From: Microbacterium oleivorans
GTDB taxonomy: Bacteria; Actinomycetota; Actinomycetes; Actinomycetales; Microbacteriaceae
Reading direction: 5' to 3'
Assembly: GCF_001644225.1 (NCBI RefSeq)
Contig: NZ_LSTV01000002.1
Span: forward strand, 327,721-391,720
DNA: 64,000 nucleotides
Made by a program: the position numbers and the translations under genes. Below, piece after piece: positions 52,513-61,748 of the stretch. Below the pieces are notes generated by a model. That model was not told the origin of the DNA. It searched no databases and saw nothing but the letters and a program-made list of their open reading frames with translations. How positions within the stretch are numbered: position 1 is the stretch's first letter; every line of letters starts with the position of its first letter.

Positions 52513-53553
52513 ATGAGCAGCCGCCGAGCGACGATCTCCGACGTCGCGCGTGAAGCCGGGGTGTCGGCGTCGACGGCATCCGTCGTCTTCAGCGGCAAGG
52601 TGTCCGTGTCGGACGCCACCCGCGCCAAGGTGCTCGCGGCGGCCGAGGCGCTCGGGTACACAGGACCCGATCCGCGGGCCGCGTCCCTGCGCACCGGACG
52701 TGCCGGCGTCGTCGCCGTGCTCTTCCGCGAGCGCCTCGCGTCCGCGTTCCGCGACCCCGTCACCGCGGCGATGATGGACGGTCTCACCGATGCGCTCGCG
52801 CCCATCGGCGCCGGCGTCCTGCTCCTCCACGACGAGGGACCCGTCGAGTCGGCGCCCACGCTCACGACGGCTCCGGTCGACGCCGCGATCCTGCTCGGGT
52901 GCAACGAAATCCTGCAGTCCTCGGTCGACGTGCTGGGGCGCCGCGGCATCCCCGTCGTCGTCATCGAGGGCGACGCCGGACCCGACGTGCCGCAGATCCT
53001 GCTCGACAACGTCGAGGCCCAGCGCACCGCCGCCGAGCACGTGCGCTCGCTCGGACACGAGCGGGTCGCCCTCGTCACGCTGACGAAGGATGCCACGCGC
53101 CCCCGCGGCTTCATCGACGACCCCAGCCGAATCGCCGTCGAGGTCACCCGTGACCGGCTGCGCGGCGCGCGGCAGGTCTACCCCGACGCGCCCGCCTACG
53201 CCGTCGGGGCGAGCTCGATTGACGAGGGACTCGCCGCCGGTCGCGTCCTGCTGCAGGGGGAGCGGCCCACGGCGATCATCGCGCAGAGCGACCTGCTCGC
53301 CGCCGGCGTCATCCGCGCGGCCGAGGAGGCAGGCCTGCGTGTCCCCGAGGACCTCAGCGTGACGGGTTTCGACGGCATCACGGTCGACGGGCTCGCGCCG
53401 TACGTCCTGACGACGCTCGTGCAGGACGCGATCGCGAAGGGGCGCGCCGCGGGCGAGGCCGTCGTCGCGATGCTCGAGGGGCGGGACCCGGCATCCCTCA
53501 CCCTCACCTGCACATTCCGACGCGGGAACACGACCGGTCCGGTACCCGCCTGA
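52513..53553 (+). CDS. LacI-family transcriptional regulator
   Basis: This 346-residue repressor has an N-terminal helix-turn-helix and hinge (ATISDVAREAGVSASTASVV, residues about 5-24) and a periplasmic-binding-protein-like effector domain. The effector is probably a small metabolite carried by the divergent MFS permease. TACGAT lies 6 bp before the ATG, so the mRNA is probably leaderless. The operator overlapping the -35 box suggests autoregulation. Confidence 0.93.
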   Translation: MSSRRATISDVAREAGVSASTASVVFSGKVSVSDATRAKVLAAAEALGYTGPDPRAASLRTGRAGVVAVLFRERLASAFRDPVTAAMMDGLTDALAPIGAGVLLLHDEGPVESAPTLTTAPVDAAILLGCNEILQSSVDVLGRRGIPVVVIEGDAGPDVPQILLDNVEAQRTAAEHVRSLGHERVALVTLTKDATRPRGFIDDPSRIAVEVTRDRLRGARQVYPDAPAYAVGASSIDEGLAAGRVLLQGERPTAIIAQSDLLAAGVIRAAEEAGLRVPEDLSVTGFDGITVDGLAPYVLTTLVQDAIAKGRAAGEAVVAMLEGRDPASLTLTCTFRRGNTTGPVPA

Positions 53554-53636
53554 CCTGGGAACCCGCCGGGCGCCGGCTGGTCGTCAGCCGGTAGACTGGA
53601 GTCCTCGACCCCCGCGAGTGCACAGAGGAGGCCAGG

Positions 53637-56552
53637 TTGCTGATCCTCCTCGCGGCGTTCGCGCTCGTGCCCCTCCTCCTTCCGGCACTCGTCGCGCGCC
53701 TCGGGTCACGCACCTTCCTCGTCGCGGCCGTCGTCCCGATCGCCGCCTTCGTGCACACGGCCTGGCAGACGCCCGCCGTGCTCGCCGGGGATATCCCGTT
53801 CGAGACATACACCTGGATCCCGGATCTCGCGGTGCAGGTGTCGATGCGGATGGACGTCCTGTCGTGGGTGATGTCCCTCATCGTCACCGGCGTCGGCGCC
53901 CTCGTGATGATCTACTGCCGGTGGTACTTCGCGGGCAAGACCGAGGGCCTCGCGACGTTCTCGGCGGTGCTGCTCGCCTTCGCCGGGGCGATGTACGGGC
54001 TCGTGCTGACCGACGACATCGTCGTGCTCATCATGCTGTGGGAGGTCACGAGCGTCCTCTCGTACCTGCTCATCGGCTTCTACCACCGCCGCGGCGCGAG
54101 CCGCCGTGCCGCGCTGCAGGCCCTGCTGGTGACGACCCTCGGCGGACTCGTCATGCTCATCGGCGTCGTCATGCTCGTCGTCCTCTACGGCACGACGAGC
54201 ATCGCGACGATGCTCGAGACCGGCCCGATCTTCGAGGGCGGTCAGGCCGTCGCCTTGGATGCCGCGATCGTGATGCTGCTCGTGGGTGCGCTCAGCAAGT
54301 CGGCCATCTTCCCGTTCCACTTCTGGCTGCCCGGCGCCATGGCGGCGCCGACCCCGGTGAGCGCCTACCTGCACGCCGCCGCCATGGTGAAGGCGGGCAT
54401 CTACCTCATCGCCCGCTTCGCCCCGGCCTTCGCCGACACCGACCCCTGGCGTCCCATCGTCATCGGCCTCGGCGTCTTCACGATGCTCCTCGGCGGGTTC
54501 CAGGCGCTGCGGGAGTCCGACCTCAAGCGCATCCTCGCCTTCGGCACCGTCAGCCAGCTCGGCATGCTGACCGTCGTCCTCGGCTACGGCGAACGCAACA
54601 GCGCGCTCGCCGGTCTCGCGCTGCTCGTGGGGCACGCCCTCTTCAAGTCGGCGCTGTTCCTCGTCGTCGGCGTCATCGACCGTCAGCTCAGTACCCGTGA
54701 CATCGCGGAGCTCTCGGGCGTCGGCCGCCAGGCGCCGACACTGGCGACCTTCTCGATCATCGCGATCGCCTCGATGGCGGGGGTCGCCCCGACCGTCGGC
54801 TTCGTCGCGAAGGAGGCTGTGCTCACCTCGTTCCTCGAGGGCGGCGCCGAGCCGGCGGCTCTCATCCCGCTCATCGGGATCCTCCTGGGCTCGGCTCTGA
54901 CAGCGGCGTACGGCATCCGTTTCGTGTGGGGTGCCTTCTGGACGAAGAAAGATGCCGCCGGCGCCCCGCTCGAGCGCACCGAGTGGCCCGACCCGCCGAT
55001 CGGCTTCCTCGTGGCCCCCGTCGTGCTGAGCGGTCTCACGATGGTCGCCGGCGTCGCGGCGCCGCTGGTCGACGCAGCGATCGCCGGGTACGCCGACGGC
55101 ATCCCGCTCGAAGAGGGCGGCAAGGAGTACCACCTCGCGCTCTGGCACGGGTGGGAGCCGGCACTGTTCCTCTCGCTCGGCTCGATCGCGCTCGGAGCGC
55201 TGCTGTTCTGGTTCACCCAGCGGCGCCCGCTGAAGGCGCGCGTCATGCCGTTCACGGCGAACGACGTCTACAACCTGTCCCTGCGCGGCATCGCCCGCGT
55301 CTCGGTCTGGACCACCTCGCTCACCCAGCGCGGCTCGCTGCCGTTCTACGTGGGCACGATCTTCGTCGTGTTCGTCGCGGCGGAGGCCACGGCGCTACTC
55401 GCCGGTACGAAATGGCGCATCGCGGTCGACGCGTGGCAGAGCCCGGCCCAGCTGCTGGCAGCTCCGGTCATGATCCTCGCCGGCTTCGTCGCGATCCGCG
55501 CCCGCAAGCGCTACACCGGGGTCGTGCTCGTCTCGGTGACGGGGCTCGGCATGGTGCTGCTGTTCGCGACGAGCGGTGCCCCCGACCTCGCGCTCACGCA
55601 GATCCTGGTCGAGACCGTGACCCTCGTCGCCTTCGCCCTGGTGCTGCGCCGCATCCCCGCGCGGCTCGGCGACCACAACGCGTCGGTGCTGCCGGTGGTC
55701 CGCGCCGTCATCGGCATCGGCGTCGGCGTCACGATGGCGGCGATCGCCCTCATCGCCACGGGGGCCCGCGTCGCCGACCCCGTCTCGGGTCCGTTCCCCG
55801 ACCTCGCCTACGAGATCGGCCACGGCAAGAACGTCGTCAACGTCACCCTCGTCGACCTCCGCGGCTGGGACACGATGGGGGAGCTCTCGGTGCTCATCCT
55901 CGCCGCGACGGGTGTCGCCTCGCTCGTCTTCGTCACGAACCGCTCCGACAGTCGCGTCCTGCCGTCGATGCCGACCAGCACGGGTCGCAGCCGCCGTCCG
56001 CTCGTCGAGACGGCCGACGGCCCGCGCCCGCGCTCGACGGCGCCCGGCTCGACCCGGCAGGCCTGGCTCGTCGGCGGGCTGAAGGTCAAGCCCGAGAACC
56101 GGTCGCTGCTGCTCGAGGTGATCGTCCGCATCCTCTTCCACTCGATCATCGTCGTGTCGGTCTACCTGCTCTTCGCCGGTCACAACCTGCCCGGCGGCGG
56201 CTTCGCGGGCGGCCTCGTCGCCGGCATGGCCCTCGTGATGCGCTACGTGGCGGGCGGGCGGTGGGAGCTCGGCGCCGCCGCGCCGACCGATGCCGGTCGC
56301 CTGCTCGGCGCCGGCATGGTCCTCGCGCTCTCGTGCGCGATCGTGCCCCTGTTCTTCGGCGCCGCACCGCTGACCAGCACCTACTGGGAGGCCGAGCTGC
56401 CGCTCCTGGGCGAAGTCGAGTTCGTGACCTCGACGATCTTCGACGTCGGCGTCTACCTCGTCGTCATCGGACTCGTCCTCGACGTTCTGCGGTCGCTCGG
56501 CGCCGAGGTCGACCGGCAGACGCAGGCGCAGCGGGAGCGGGTGACCGCATGA
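53637..56552 (+). CDS. mnhA: Mrp Na+/H+ antiporter subunit A fused to subunit B
   Basis: This 971-residue membrane protein is related to complex I subunit NuoL. It forms the large subunit of the Mrp cation/proton antiporter. The N-terminal two thirds show the proton-channel helices with the expected charged residues (WEVTS near residue 138, SKSAIFPFHFWLP near 221, HAAAMVKAG near 248). The last 180 residues after KPENRS correspond to subunit MrpB, so A and B are fused, as often in actinobacteria. The start is a TTG behind AGAGGAGG; a TAGACT -10 box lies at 53592-53597. Confidence 0.95.
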   Translation: MLILLAAFALVPLLLPALVARLGSRTFLVAAVVPIAAFVHTAWQTPAVLAGDIPFETYTWIPDLAVQVSMRMDVLSWVMSLIVTGVGALVMIYCRWYFAGKTEGLATFSAVLLAFAGAMYGLVLTDDIVVLIMLWEVTSVLSYLLIGFYHRRGASRRAALQALLVTTLGGLVMLIGVVMLVVLYGTTSIATMLETGPIFEGGQAVALDAAIVMLLVGALSKSAIFPFHFWLPGAMAAPTPVSAYLHAAAMVKAGIYLIARFAPAFADTDPWRPIVIGLGVFTMLLGGFQALRESDLKRILAFGTVSQLGMLTVVLGYGERNSALAGLALLVGHALFKSALFLVVGVIDRQLSTRDIAELSGVGRQAPTLATFSIIAIASMAGVAPTVGFVAKEAVLTSFLEGGAEPAALIPLIGILLGSALTAAYGIRFVWGAFWTKKDAAGAPLERTEWPDPPIGFLVAPVVLSGLTMVAGVAAPLVDAAIAGYADGIPLEEGGKEYHLALWHGWEPALFLSLGSIALGALLFWFTQRRPLKARVMPFTANDVYNLSLRGIARVSVWTTSLTQRGSLPFYVGTIFVVFVAAEATALLAGTKWRIAVDAWQSPAQLLAAPVMILAGFVAIRARKRYTGVVLVSVTGLGMVLLFATSGAPDLALTQILVETVTLVAFALVLRRIPARLGDHNASVLPVVRAVIGIGVGVTMAAIALIATGARVADPVSGPFPDLAYEIGHGKNVVNVTLVDLRGWDTMGELSVLILAATGVASLVFVTNRSDSRVLPSMPTSTGRSRRPLVETADGPRPRSTAPGSTRQAWLVGGLKVKPENRSLLLEVIVRILFHSIIVVSVYLLFAGHNLPGGGFAGGLVAGMALVMRYVAGGRWELGAAAPTDAGRLLGAGMVLALSCAIVPLFFGAAPLTSTYWEAELPLLGEVEFVTSTIFDVGVYLVVIGLVLDVLRSLGAEVDRQTQAQRERVTA

Positions 56553-57070
56553 CCGTCTCGCTCGTCCTCGTCATCATCATGGGGGTGCTGTTCGCCGCCG
56601 GGGTGTACGCGATGCTCGAGCGCAGCCTCACGCGCGTCCTCATCGGCTTCCTGCTGCTCGGCAACGCCGCCAACCTCTTCCTGCTCGTCGTCATGGGCGC
56701 CCCGGGTGTCGCGCCCTTCTACGGCAGCGCCGGTGAGGGGGAGTCCTTCAGCGACCCGCTGCCGCAGGCGCTCTCGTTGACCGCCATCGTCATCACGTTC
56801 GCGATCTCGTCCTTCCTGCTCGCCCTCATCTACCGCTCCTGGCAGCTCGGTCAGGCCGACACCGTCACCGACGACGAGGCCGACCGCGAGGTGCGCGAGC
56901 GCGGCGCCCGCGACGAGGAGACGATGGACGACGAGATCACGGACGAGGACGACGACGCCACGACCGACTTCATCGGGACGGAGACCTCGCCCATCGTGAT
57001 CCTCCACGCGCAGGACATCGCCGAACTGCGCGACGACGCCCCGACGGACACCCCGGGAGGCCCGCGATGA
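56549..57070 (+). CDS. mnhC: Mrp antiporter subunit C
   Basis: This 173-residue NuoK-like subunit has three transmembrane helices in the first 105 residues, with the conserved acidic residue in the first loop (YAMLERSLTRVLIG). A long acidic cytoplasmic tail (residues about 110-173, many Asp and Glu) is extra to the basic family length of about 115. The ATG overlaps the mrpA stop by 4 bp, and the gene overlaps mrpD likewise. Confidence 0.94.
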   Translation: MTVSLVLVIIMGVLFAAGVYAMLERSLTRVLIGFLLLGNAANLFLLVVMGAPGVAPFYGSAGEGESFSDPLPQALSLTAIVITFAISSFLLALIYRSWQLGQADTVTDDEADREVRERGARDEETMDDEITDEDDDATTDFIGTETSPIVILHAQDIAELRDDAPTDTPGGPR

Positions 57071-58638
57071 CCGCGCTCGTCCCCCTCCTGGTCACCCTGC
57101 CGCTGCTCGGCGCGGGGATCGCGCTGATCTTCGGCCGGCGTCGCCGCGTGCAGGTGGGCGTCTCGATCGTGACCCTCACGGTCGCCGCCGCCGTCGCGGC
57201 CGTGCTGCTGTACTACGTGGATGTGAGCGGGATGCCGCTGGCGGTGTCGGTCGGCGGGTGGCCGATCCCGTTCGGCATCGTGCTGTACGTCGACCGTCTC
57301 GCGGCGCTGCTCGTGCTCGTCTCGAGCATCGTGCTGCTCGCGGTCCTGCTCTTCTCGGTCGGCCAGGGTGCGGCCGACGGCGACGAGGAGACGCCGGTCT
57401 CGATCTTCCACCCGTCGTACCTGATCCTCGCGGCGGGCATCTTCAACGCGTTCATCGCGGGCGACCTTTTCAACCTCTACGTCGGGTTCGAGATCCTGCT
57501 GGTCGCGTCGTACGTGCTCATCACGCTCGGATCCACCGAGTCCCGCATCCGCACCGGCGTCGTCTACATCGTCGTGTCGCTCGTCTCGTCGATCCTCTTC
57601 CTCGCCGCGATCGCCGCCATCTACGGCGCGCTCGGCACCGTGAACATGGCCCAGCTGGCCGACCGGATGGGGGAGCTCCCCGACGAGGTGCAGCTCGTCC
57701 TCCACCTGATGCTGCTGCTCGCCTTCAGCATCAAGGCGGCGGTCTTCCCGCTGTCGTTCTGGCTGCCCGACTCGTACCCGACCGCGCCGGCGCCGGTCAC
57801 GGCGGTGTTCGCGGGCCTGCTGACGAAGGTCGGCGTCTACGCGATGATCCGCACCGAGACGCAGATCTTCCGAGAGAACGACGTCAACCAGCTGCTGCTG
57901 ATCGTGGCGCTCGCGACGATGGTGGTCGGCATCCTGGGCGCCGTCGCGCAGGCCGAGCTCAAACGCATCCTGTCGTTCACACTCGTCAGCCACATCGGTT
58001 ACATGGTCTTCGGACTTGCGATCGCGACACCGGAATCCCTCGGCGCCACGATCTACTACATGGTCCACCACATCGTCGTGCAGACCACCCTGTTCCTCGC
58101 GGTCGGGCTCGTGGAACGCCGGGCGGGGTCCACGTCGATCCTCAAGGTGAAGGGGCTCATGAAGGCGGCGCCGGTGCTCGCCGTCCTCTACTTCATCCCC
58201 GCCATCAACCTCGGCGGTCTGCCGCCGTTCTCGGGCTTCATCGGCAAGTACGCGCTGTTCAACGCGGCCGCCGAGGTCGGCACGCCGATCATGTACGCGC
58301 TCATCGTCGCGGGCATCGTGACCTCGCTGCTGACGCTCCTGGCGCTGATGCGCGCGTGGAACCTCGCGTTCTGGCGCGAGGAGGAGGACCACACCGAGGA
58401 GTCCGGTGTCGTCGACCGCATCTCGTACCTGGGCGACGCCCCCGCCGCCGGAGTGCAGACCGAGCGCCGCGTGATCCCGCGCATCATGACCGCCTCCACG
58501 GCGGGCATGGTGGCCGTCACCGTGGCGCTGACCCTCTTCGCCGGCCCGCTCTACAACCTCTGCGCGAGCATCGGCGCGGCGCTTCCCTACCCCGTGAGCC
58601 TCACCCAGCTGCAGGACGAGGTGAACGATGGGAACTGA
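57067..58638 (+). CDS. mnhD: Mrp antiporter subunit D
   Basis: This 523-residue NuoN/NuoM-like proton-translocating subunit has about fourteen helices. Key charged residues are in the expected helices: VGFEILLVASY, FSIKAAVFPLSFWLP and LKRILSFTLVSHIGY. MrpA and MrpD together form the ion-moving core. The gene overlaps mrpC by 4 bp and mrpE by 11 bp. Confidence 0.95.
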   Translation: MTALVPLLVTLPLLGAGIALIFGRRRRVQVGVSIVTLTVAAAVAAVLLYYVDVSGMPLAVSVGGWPIPFGIVLYVDRLAALLVLVSSIVLLAVLLFSVGQGAADGDEETPVSIFHPSYLILAAGIFNAFIAGDLFNLYVGFEILLVASYVLITLGSTESRIRTGVVYIVVSLVSSILFLAAIAAIYGALGTVNMAQLADRMGELPDEVQLVLHLMLLLAFSIKAAVFPLSFWLPDSYPTAPAPVTAVFAGLLTKVGVYAMIRTETQIFRENDVNQLLLIVALATMVVGILGAVAQAELKRILSFTLVSHIGYMVFGLAIATPESLGATIYYMVHHIVVQTTLFLAVGLVERRAGSTSILKVKGLMKAAPVLAVLYFIPAINLGGLPPFSGFIGKYALFNAAAEVGTPIMYALIVAGIVTSLLTLLALMRAWNLAFWREEEDHTEESGVVDRISYLGDAPAAGVQTERRVIPRIMTASTAGMVAVTVALTLFAGPLYNLCASIGAALPYPVSLTQLQDEVNDGN

Positions 58639-59227
58639 CGTCAAGCGCAGCGCGCTGACCGGGATCTGGCGGCAGCTGCCGTTCTTCCTCTGGCTCATCG
58701 CACTCTGGATGCTGCTGTGGGGTCAGTTCACCGTGCTCGCCTTCCTCACCGGGACCGTCGTCGCCGTGTTCGTGACGAGCGTCTTCCGTCTGCCGCCCGT
58801 CGAGCTGTCCGGTCGCCTCAACCCGTGGTGGCTGCTCGTCTTCCTCGTGCAGTTCCTCGGAGCCGTCGTGAAGGGCTCGCTCGTCGTGGCGTGGCAGGTC
58901 GTCCGGCCTGGCCGGCAGCCGGGCGTTTCGGTCGTCGCGGTGCCGCTCGTGACCGACGACGACCTGATCATGGCCCACGTCGGGGTCACGGCATCCCTCA
59001 TCCCCGGTTCGCTCGTCCTCGAGACCGACCGCGACCGCCGCATCCTCTACCTGCACGTCCTCGGCGCCGCGACGGATGCCGAGGTCGACGCGCAGCGGCG
59101 GATGGTGCAGCGCTGGGAGGCGCGGATCGTGCGGGCCGTCGGCTCGCCCGCCCAGCTCGAGGCGGTCCGTTCGTCGGGCGCCGGCGGCGGCGAGATCCGC
59201 ACCCGCGTGAAGGAGGAGCGCTCGTGA
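58628..59227 (+). CDS. mnhE: Mrp antiporter subunit E
   Basis: This 199-residue accessory subunit has two or three N-terminal membrane helices (about residues 17-60 and 73-95) and a C-terminal cytoplasmic domain with SLIPGSLVLETDRD, a segment typical of MrpE. It is required for assembly of the complex in studied systems. It overlaps mrpD by 11 bp and mrpF by 4 bp. Confidence 0.93.
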   Translation: MGTDVKRSALTGIWRQLPFFLWLIALWMLLWGQFTVLAFLTGTVVAVFVTSVFRLPPVELSGRLNPWWLLVFLVQFLGAVVKGSLVVAWQVVRPGRQPGVSVVAVPLVTDDDLIMAHVGVTASLIPGSLVLETDRDRRILYLHVLGAATDAEVDAQRRMVQRWEARIVRAVGSPAQLEAVRSSGAGGGEIRTRVKEERS

Positions 59228-59496
59228 CCACCGTCCTCATCGTCGTCATCTGCGCCGTCTTCGGTGTCGCCGCCCTGCTCACGGTCTGGCGGATCATCGT
59301 CGGGCCCTCGATCCTCGACCGCGCCGTCGCCTCCGACGTCCTGCTGACGCTCCTCATCTGCGCGCTCGGCGCCGAGATGGCGATCAACCACCACACGCGG
59401 ACGCTTCCCGTGCTGCTGATCGTCGCGGCGGTCGGCGTGTTCGGGTCGGTCTCGATCGCGCGGTTCGTCGCCCGCCGGGACGGAGCCGAGCGATGA
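59224..59496 (+). CDS. mnhF: Mrp antiporter subunit F
   Basis: This 90-residue subunit has three transmembrane helices. The conserved RIIVGPSILDRAVASD loop between helices 1 and 2 contains the Asp that is characteristic of MrpF. The GTG start overlaps the mrpE stop (GTGA), and the stop overlaps the mrpG ATG (ATGA). Confidence 0.94.
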   Translation: MTTVLIVVICAVFGVAALLTVWRIIVGPSILDRAVASDVLLTLLICALGAEMAINHHTRTLPVLLIVAAVGVFGSVSIARFVARRDGAER

Positions 59497-59849
59497 CCGA
59501 GATCCTGCACGTCGTGTCGCTCGTCCTCATCCTCGTGGGGGCGCTCCTGTGCCTGACGGCCGCGATCGGACTGCTGCGCTTCCGCGACGTGCCGACCCGC
59601 CTGCACGCGGCGACCAAGCCGCAGGTGCTCGGGCTCCTGCTGATCGCCATCGCGGTGGGGATCGAGCTGCAGTCGTGGGCGGTCGTCGCCTTCCTCGTGC
59701 CGGTGCTCGTCATCCAGTTCGCGACGGCGCCGCTGTCGGCCCACATGGTCGGGCGCCAGGCGTACCGCAACGGCACGATCGACCGGCGGACCCTGCACGT
59801 CGACGAGCTCGCCGACGCGAAGGAGACCCCGCCCGGCGCGGGCGGCTGA
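59493..59849 (+). CDS. mnhG: Mrp antiporter subunit G
   Basis: This 118-residue subunit has three helices and the family's LRFRDVPTRLHAATKPQ loop. It completes the antiporter (AB fusion, C, D, E, F, G). A short cytoplasmic tail follows the last helix. The stop codon forms part of a terminator hairpin shared with the convergent gene. Confidence 0.94.
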   Translation: MTEILHVVSLVLILVGALLCLTAAIGLLRFRDVPTRLHAATKPQVLGLLLIAIAVGIELQSWAVVAFLVPVLVIQFATAPLSAHMVGRQAYRNGTIDRRTLHVDELADAKETPPGAGG

Positions 59850-59859
59850 TTCTCAGCCG
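59843..59859. terminator. Bidirectional hairpin containing both stop codons
   Basis: CGGCTGA (59843-59849) and TCAGCCG (59853-59859) form a 7-bp stem with a 3-nt loop. The mrpG TGA and the yhgE TGA on the other strand are the paired ends of the stem. Confidence 0.6.
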
Positions 59860-61748
59860 ATCAGGCTCGGCTGCAGGTCGCGCATCGTCCGCCGGAACGT
59901 CATGCGCGTGACCCCGGCGACGGCGAGCAGCAGGGCGCCGACGAGCCACGTCGCGAGCACCGCGGCATCCGCCCAGGCGCGGCCGGCGACACCGCCGTAC
60001 ATGACCTGCCGCATCGCGTCGACGACGTACCCCATCGGCAGCACGTGGTGCAGGGCCGCCAGCGGCGCCGGCAGCGTCTGCCACGGGAACGTGCCGCCGG
60101 CGGTCACGAGCTGCAGCACCATCAGCACGAGACCCAGGAACTGCCCGACCGACCCCAGCCACACGTTCAGCGCGAGGATGATGGCGGCGAAGGTGGCCGA
60201 CGCGAGCAGCAGGATGCCGAGGGTCGGCAGCGGATGCGTGAACGAGAAGCCGAGCGCGATCGACAGCACGCCGAACAGCGTCGCCATCTGCACCGCGCCG
60301 AGGGCGGCCGGCGTCAGCCATCCCGCGATCGCGACGCGGACGGGGGAGCGGAGTGCGGTCACCGCGCGACGGGACACGGGCTTCACGATGAGGAACAGCG
60401 CGTAGATGCCGATCCACCCGGCGAGGGCGGCGAAGAACGGGGCGAGTCCGGCGCCGTAGTTCTGGGCCTGGGTGAGCGAGTCCTCGGCGACACCCACCGG
60501 GTCGGCGAGGGTCGCCGCCTGCGCGGCACGGGTCTTCGCGCTGTCGTCGGGCAGCTTCTCGGCGCCCGCCTGCAGGGCGTCGCGGAGCGTGCCCGCACCG
60601 TCCTCGAGTCGGTGGATGCCGGTGGCCAGCGAGTGCGCGCCGGTGTCGAGTTCGTGGGCCCCGGCATCCGCCGTCGCGATGCCGTCGGCGAGGGTGTGGG
60701 CTCCCGTCGATGCCGTCGCCGCCCCCTTCGCGAGCGTCGAGCTGCCGGCGGCCACCTGGGACGCGCCGTCGTCGAGCGCGTCGATCTGCGAGACGGCCTG
60801 CTGCACCCGGGTGTCGAGGTCGTCGACGCGGGTGCCGATGGGGTCGAGCACGTCCAGCACCTTCGCGATCTGCGCGTCGTCGAGTCCCTGGTCGGTCAGC
60901 GCGCTCGTGAGGTCGCTGCGGAGGGTGGGGACGGCGGAACTCACCTGGTCGGCGGCCGATCCGACGCGGTCGGCGACGCTGCGGAGTTTCGCGGTGCCGC
61001 CCGAGACCTGTGCGGCGCCGGAGGAGAGCGAGCGCAGTCCGTCGGCGAGCGTGTCGACACCCGACGCGAGTTTCGTCGCCCCGCCCTCGAGCTTCGTCGT
61101 GCCTGCGGCCAGGGTGCTCGCGCCGTCCGCGAGGGTGTCGGCACCGTCGCCGGCTGTCGTGAGGCCGTCGGTCAGGGTGCCGGCGCCGTCGGCGGCGTCG
61201 AGGAGCTTCACGCGCACGGTGTTCAGCGCGTCGAGCATCGTCAGGCCGGCTTCGCGGACGACCTTCTCGCTCACGGTCGTGCGGATGCGTTCGACCGCCT
61301 GCGTGCCGATCGTCGAGGCGAGGTAGTTGTTGGCGTCGTTCGTCGTCAGGTCGATCTCGGCCTGACGCGGGTCCGCCGACGAGATCGAGGCGACGGCTGC
61401 GGTGAAGTCGGCGGGCAGGGTGACGGCGAAGTCGAACGCGCCGTCATCGAGGCCGCGGCGGGCACCGGCGGCATCCACTTCGTGCCAGTCGAAGCTGCCG
61501 TCCTCGAGCAGCGAGTCGGCGACCTCGTCGCCGAGGTTTCGGGCGCTGCCGTTGAGCGTCGCGCCCTCGTCGCTGACGACCAGCGCGACCGGTACCTGCG
61601 ACAGGTTGCCGTACGGGTCCTGGTTCGCCCACAGGTAAAGCCCGCCGTAGAGGACGGGCACGAGGATCAGGGCGATGAGCGCGATCACCCGCATGCGGGT
61701 GGAGGTGAGCCGCCGCAGCTCGGCGGCGAACAGGGCGGGGATCTTCAC
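59853..61748 (-). CDS. YhgE/Pip-family ABC-2-type membrane protein
   Basis: This 631-residue membrane protein has one N-terminal helix (about residues 19-40), a very long extracellular region (about 45-440) and a C-terminal bundle of five or six ABC-2-type helices. The outer region holds many imperfect repeats of the type LADGAxxLxxGxxxL, predicted to form a long coiled coil. The same layout is seen in YhgE, the phage-infection protein Pip and EsaA. Its gene overlaps by 4 bp the gene of a degenerate ABC-ATPase-like protein, part of a TetR-led trio. Substrate unknown; related proteins are linked to secretion or lipid export. Confidence 0.9.
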   Translation of the reverse strand: MKIPALFAAELRRLTSTRMRVIALIALILVPVLYGGLYLWANQDPYGNLSQVPVALVVSDEGATLNGSARNLGDEVADSLLEDGSFDWHEVDAAGARRGLDDGAFDFAVTLPADFTAAVASISSADPRQAEIDLTTNDANNYLASTIGTQAVERIRTTVSEKVVREAGLTMLDALNTVRVKLLDAADGAGTLTDGLTTAGDGADTLADGASTLAAGTTKLEGGATKLASGVDTLADGLRSLSSGAAQVSGGTAKLRSVADRVGSAADQVSSAVPTLRSDLTSALTDQGLDDAQIAKVLDVLDPIGTRVDDLDTRVQQAVSQIDALDDGASQVAAGSSTLAKGAATASTGAHTLADGIATADAGAHELDTGAHSLATGIHRLEDGAGTLRDALQAGAEKLPDDSAKTRAAQAATLADPVGVAEDSLTQAQNYGAGLAPFFAALAGWIGIYALFLIVKPVSRRAVTALRSPVRVAIAGWLTPAALGAVQMATLFGVLSIALGFSFTHPLPTLGILLLASATFAAIILALNVWLGSVGQFLGLVLMVLQLVTAGGTFPWQTLPAPLAALHHVLPMGYVVDAMRQVMYGGVAGRAWADAAVLATWLVGALLLAVAGVTRMTFRRTMRDLQPSLIG

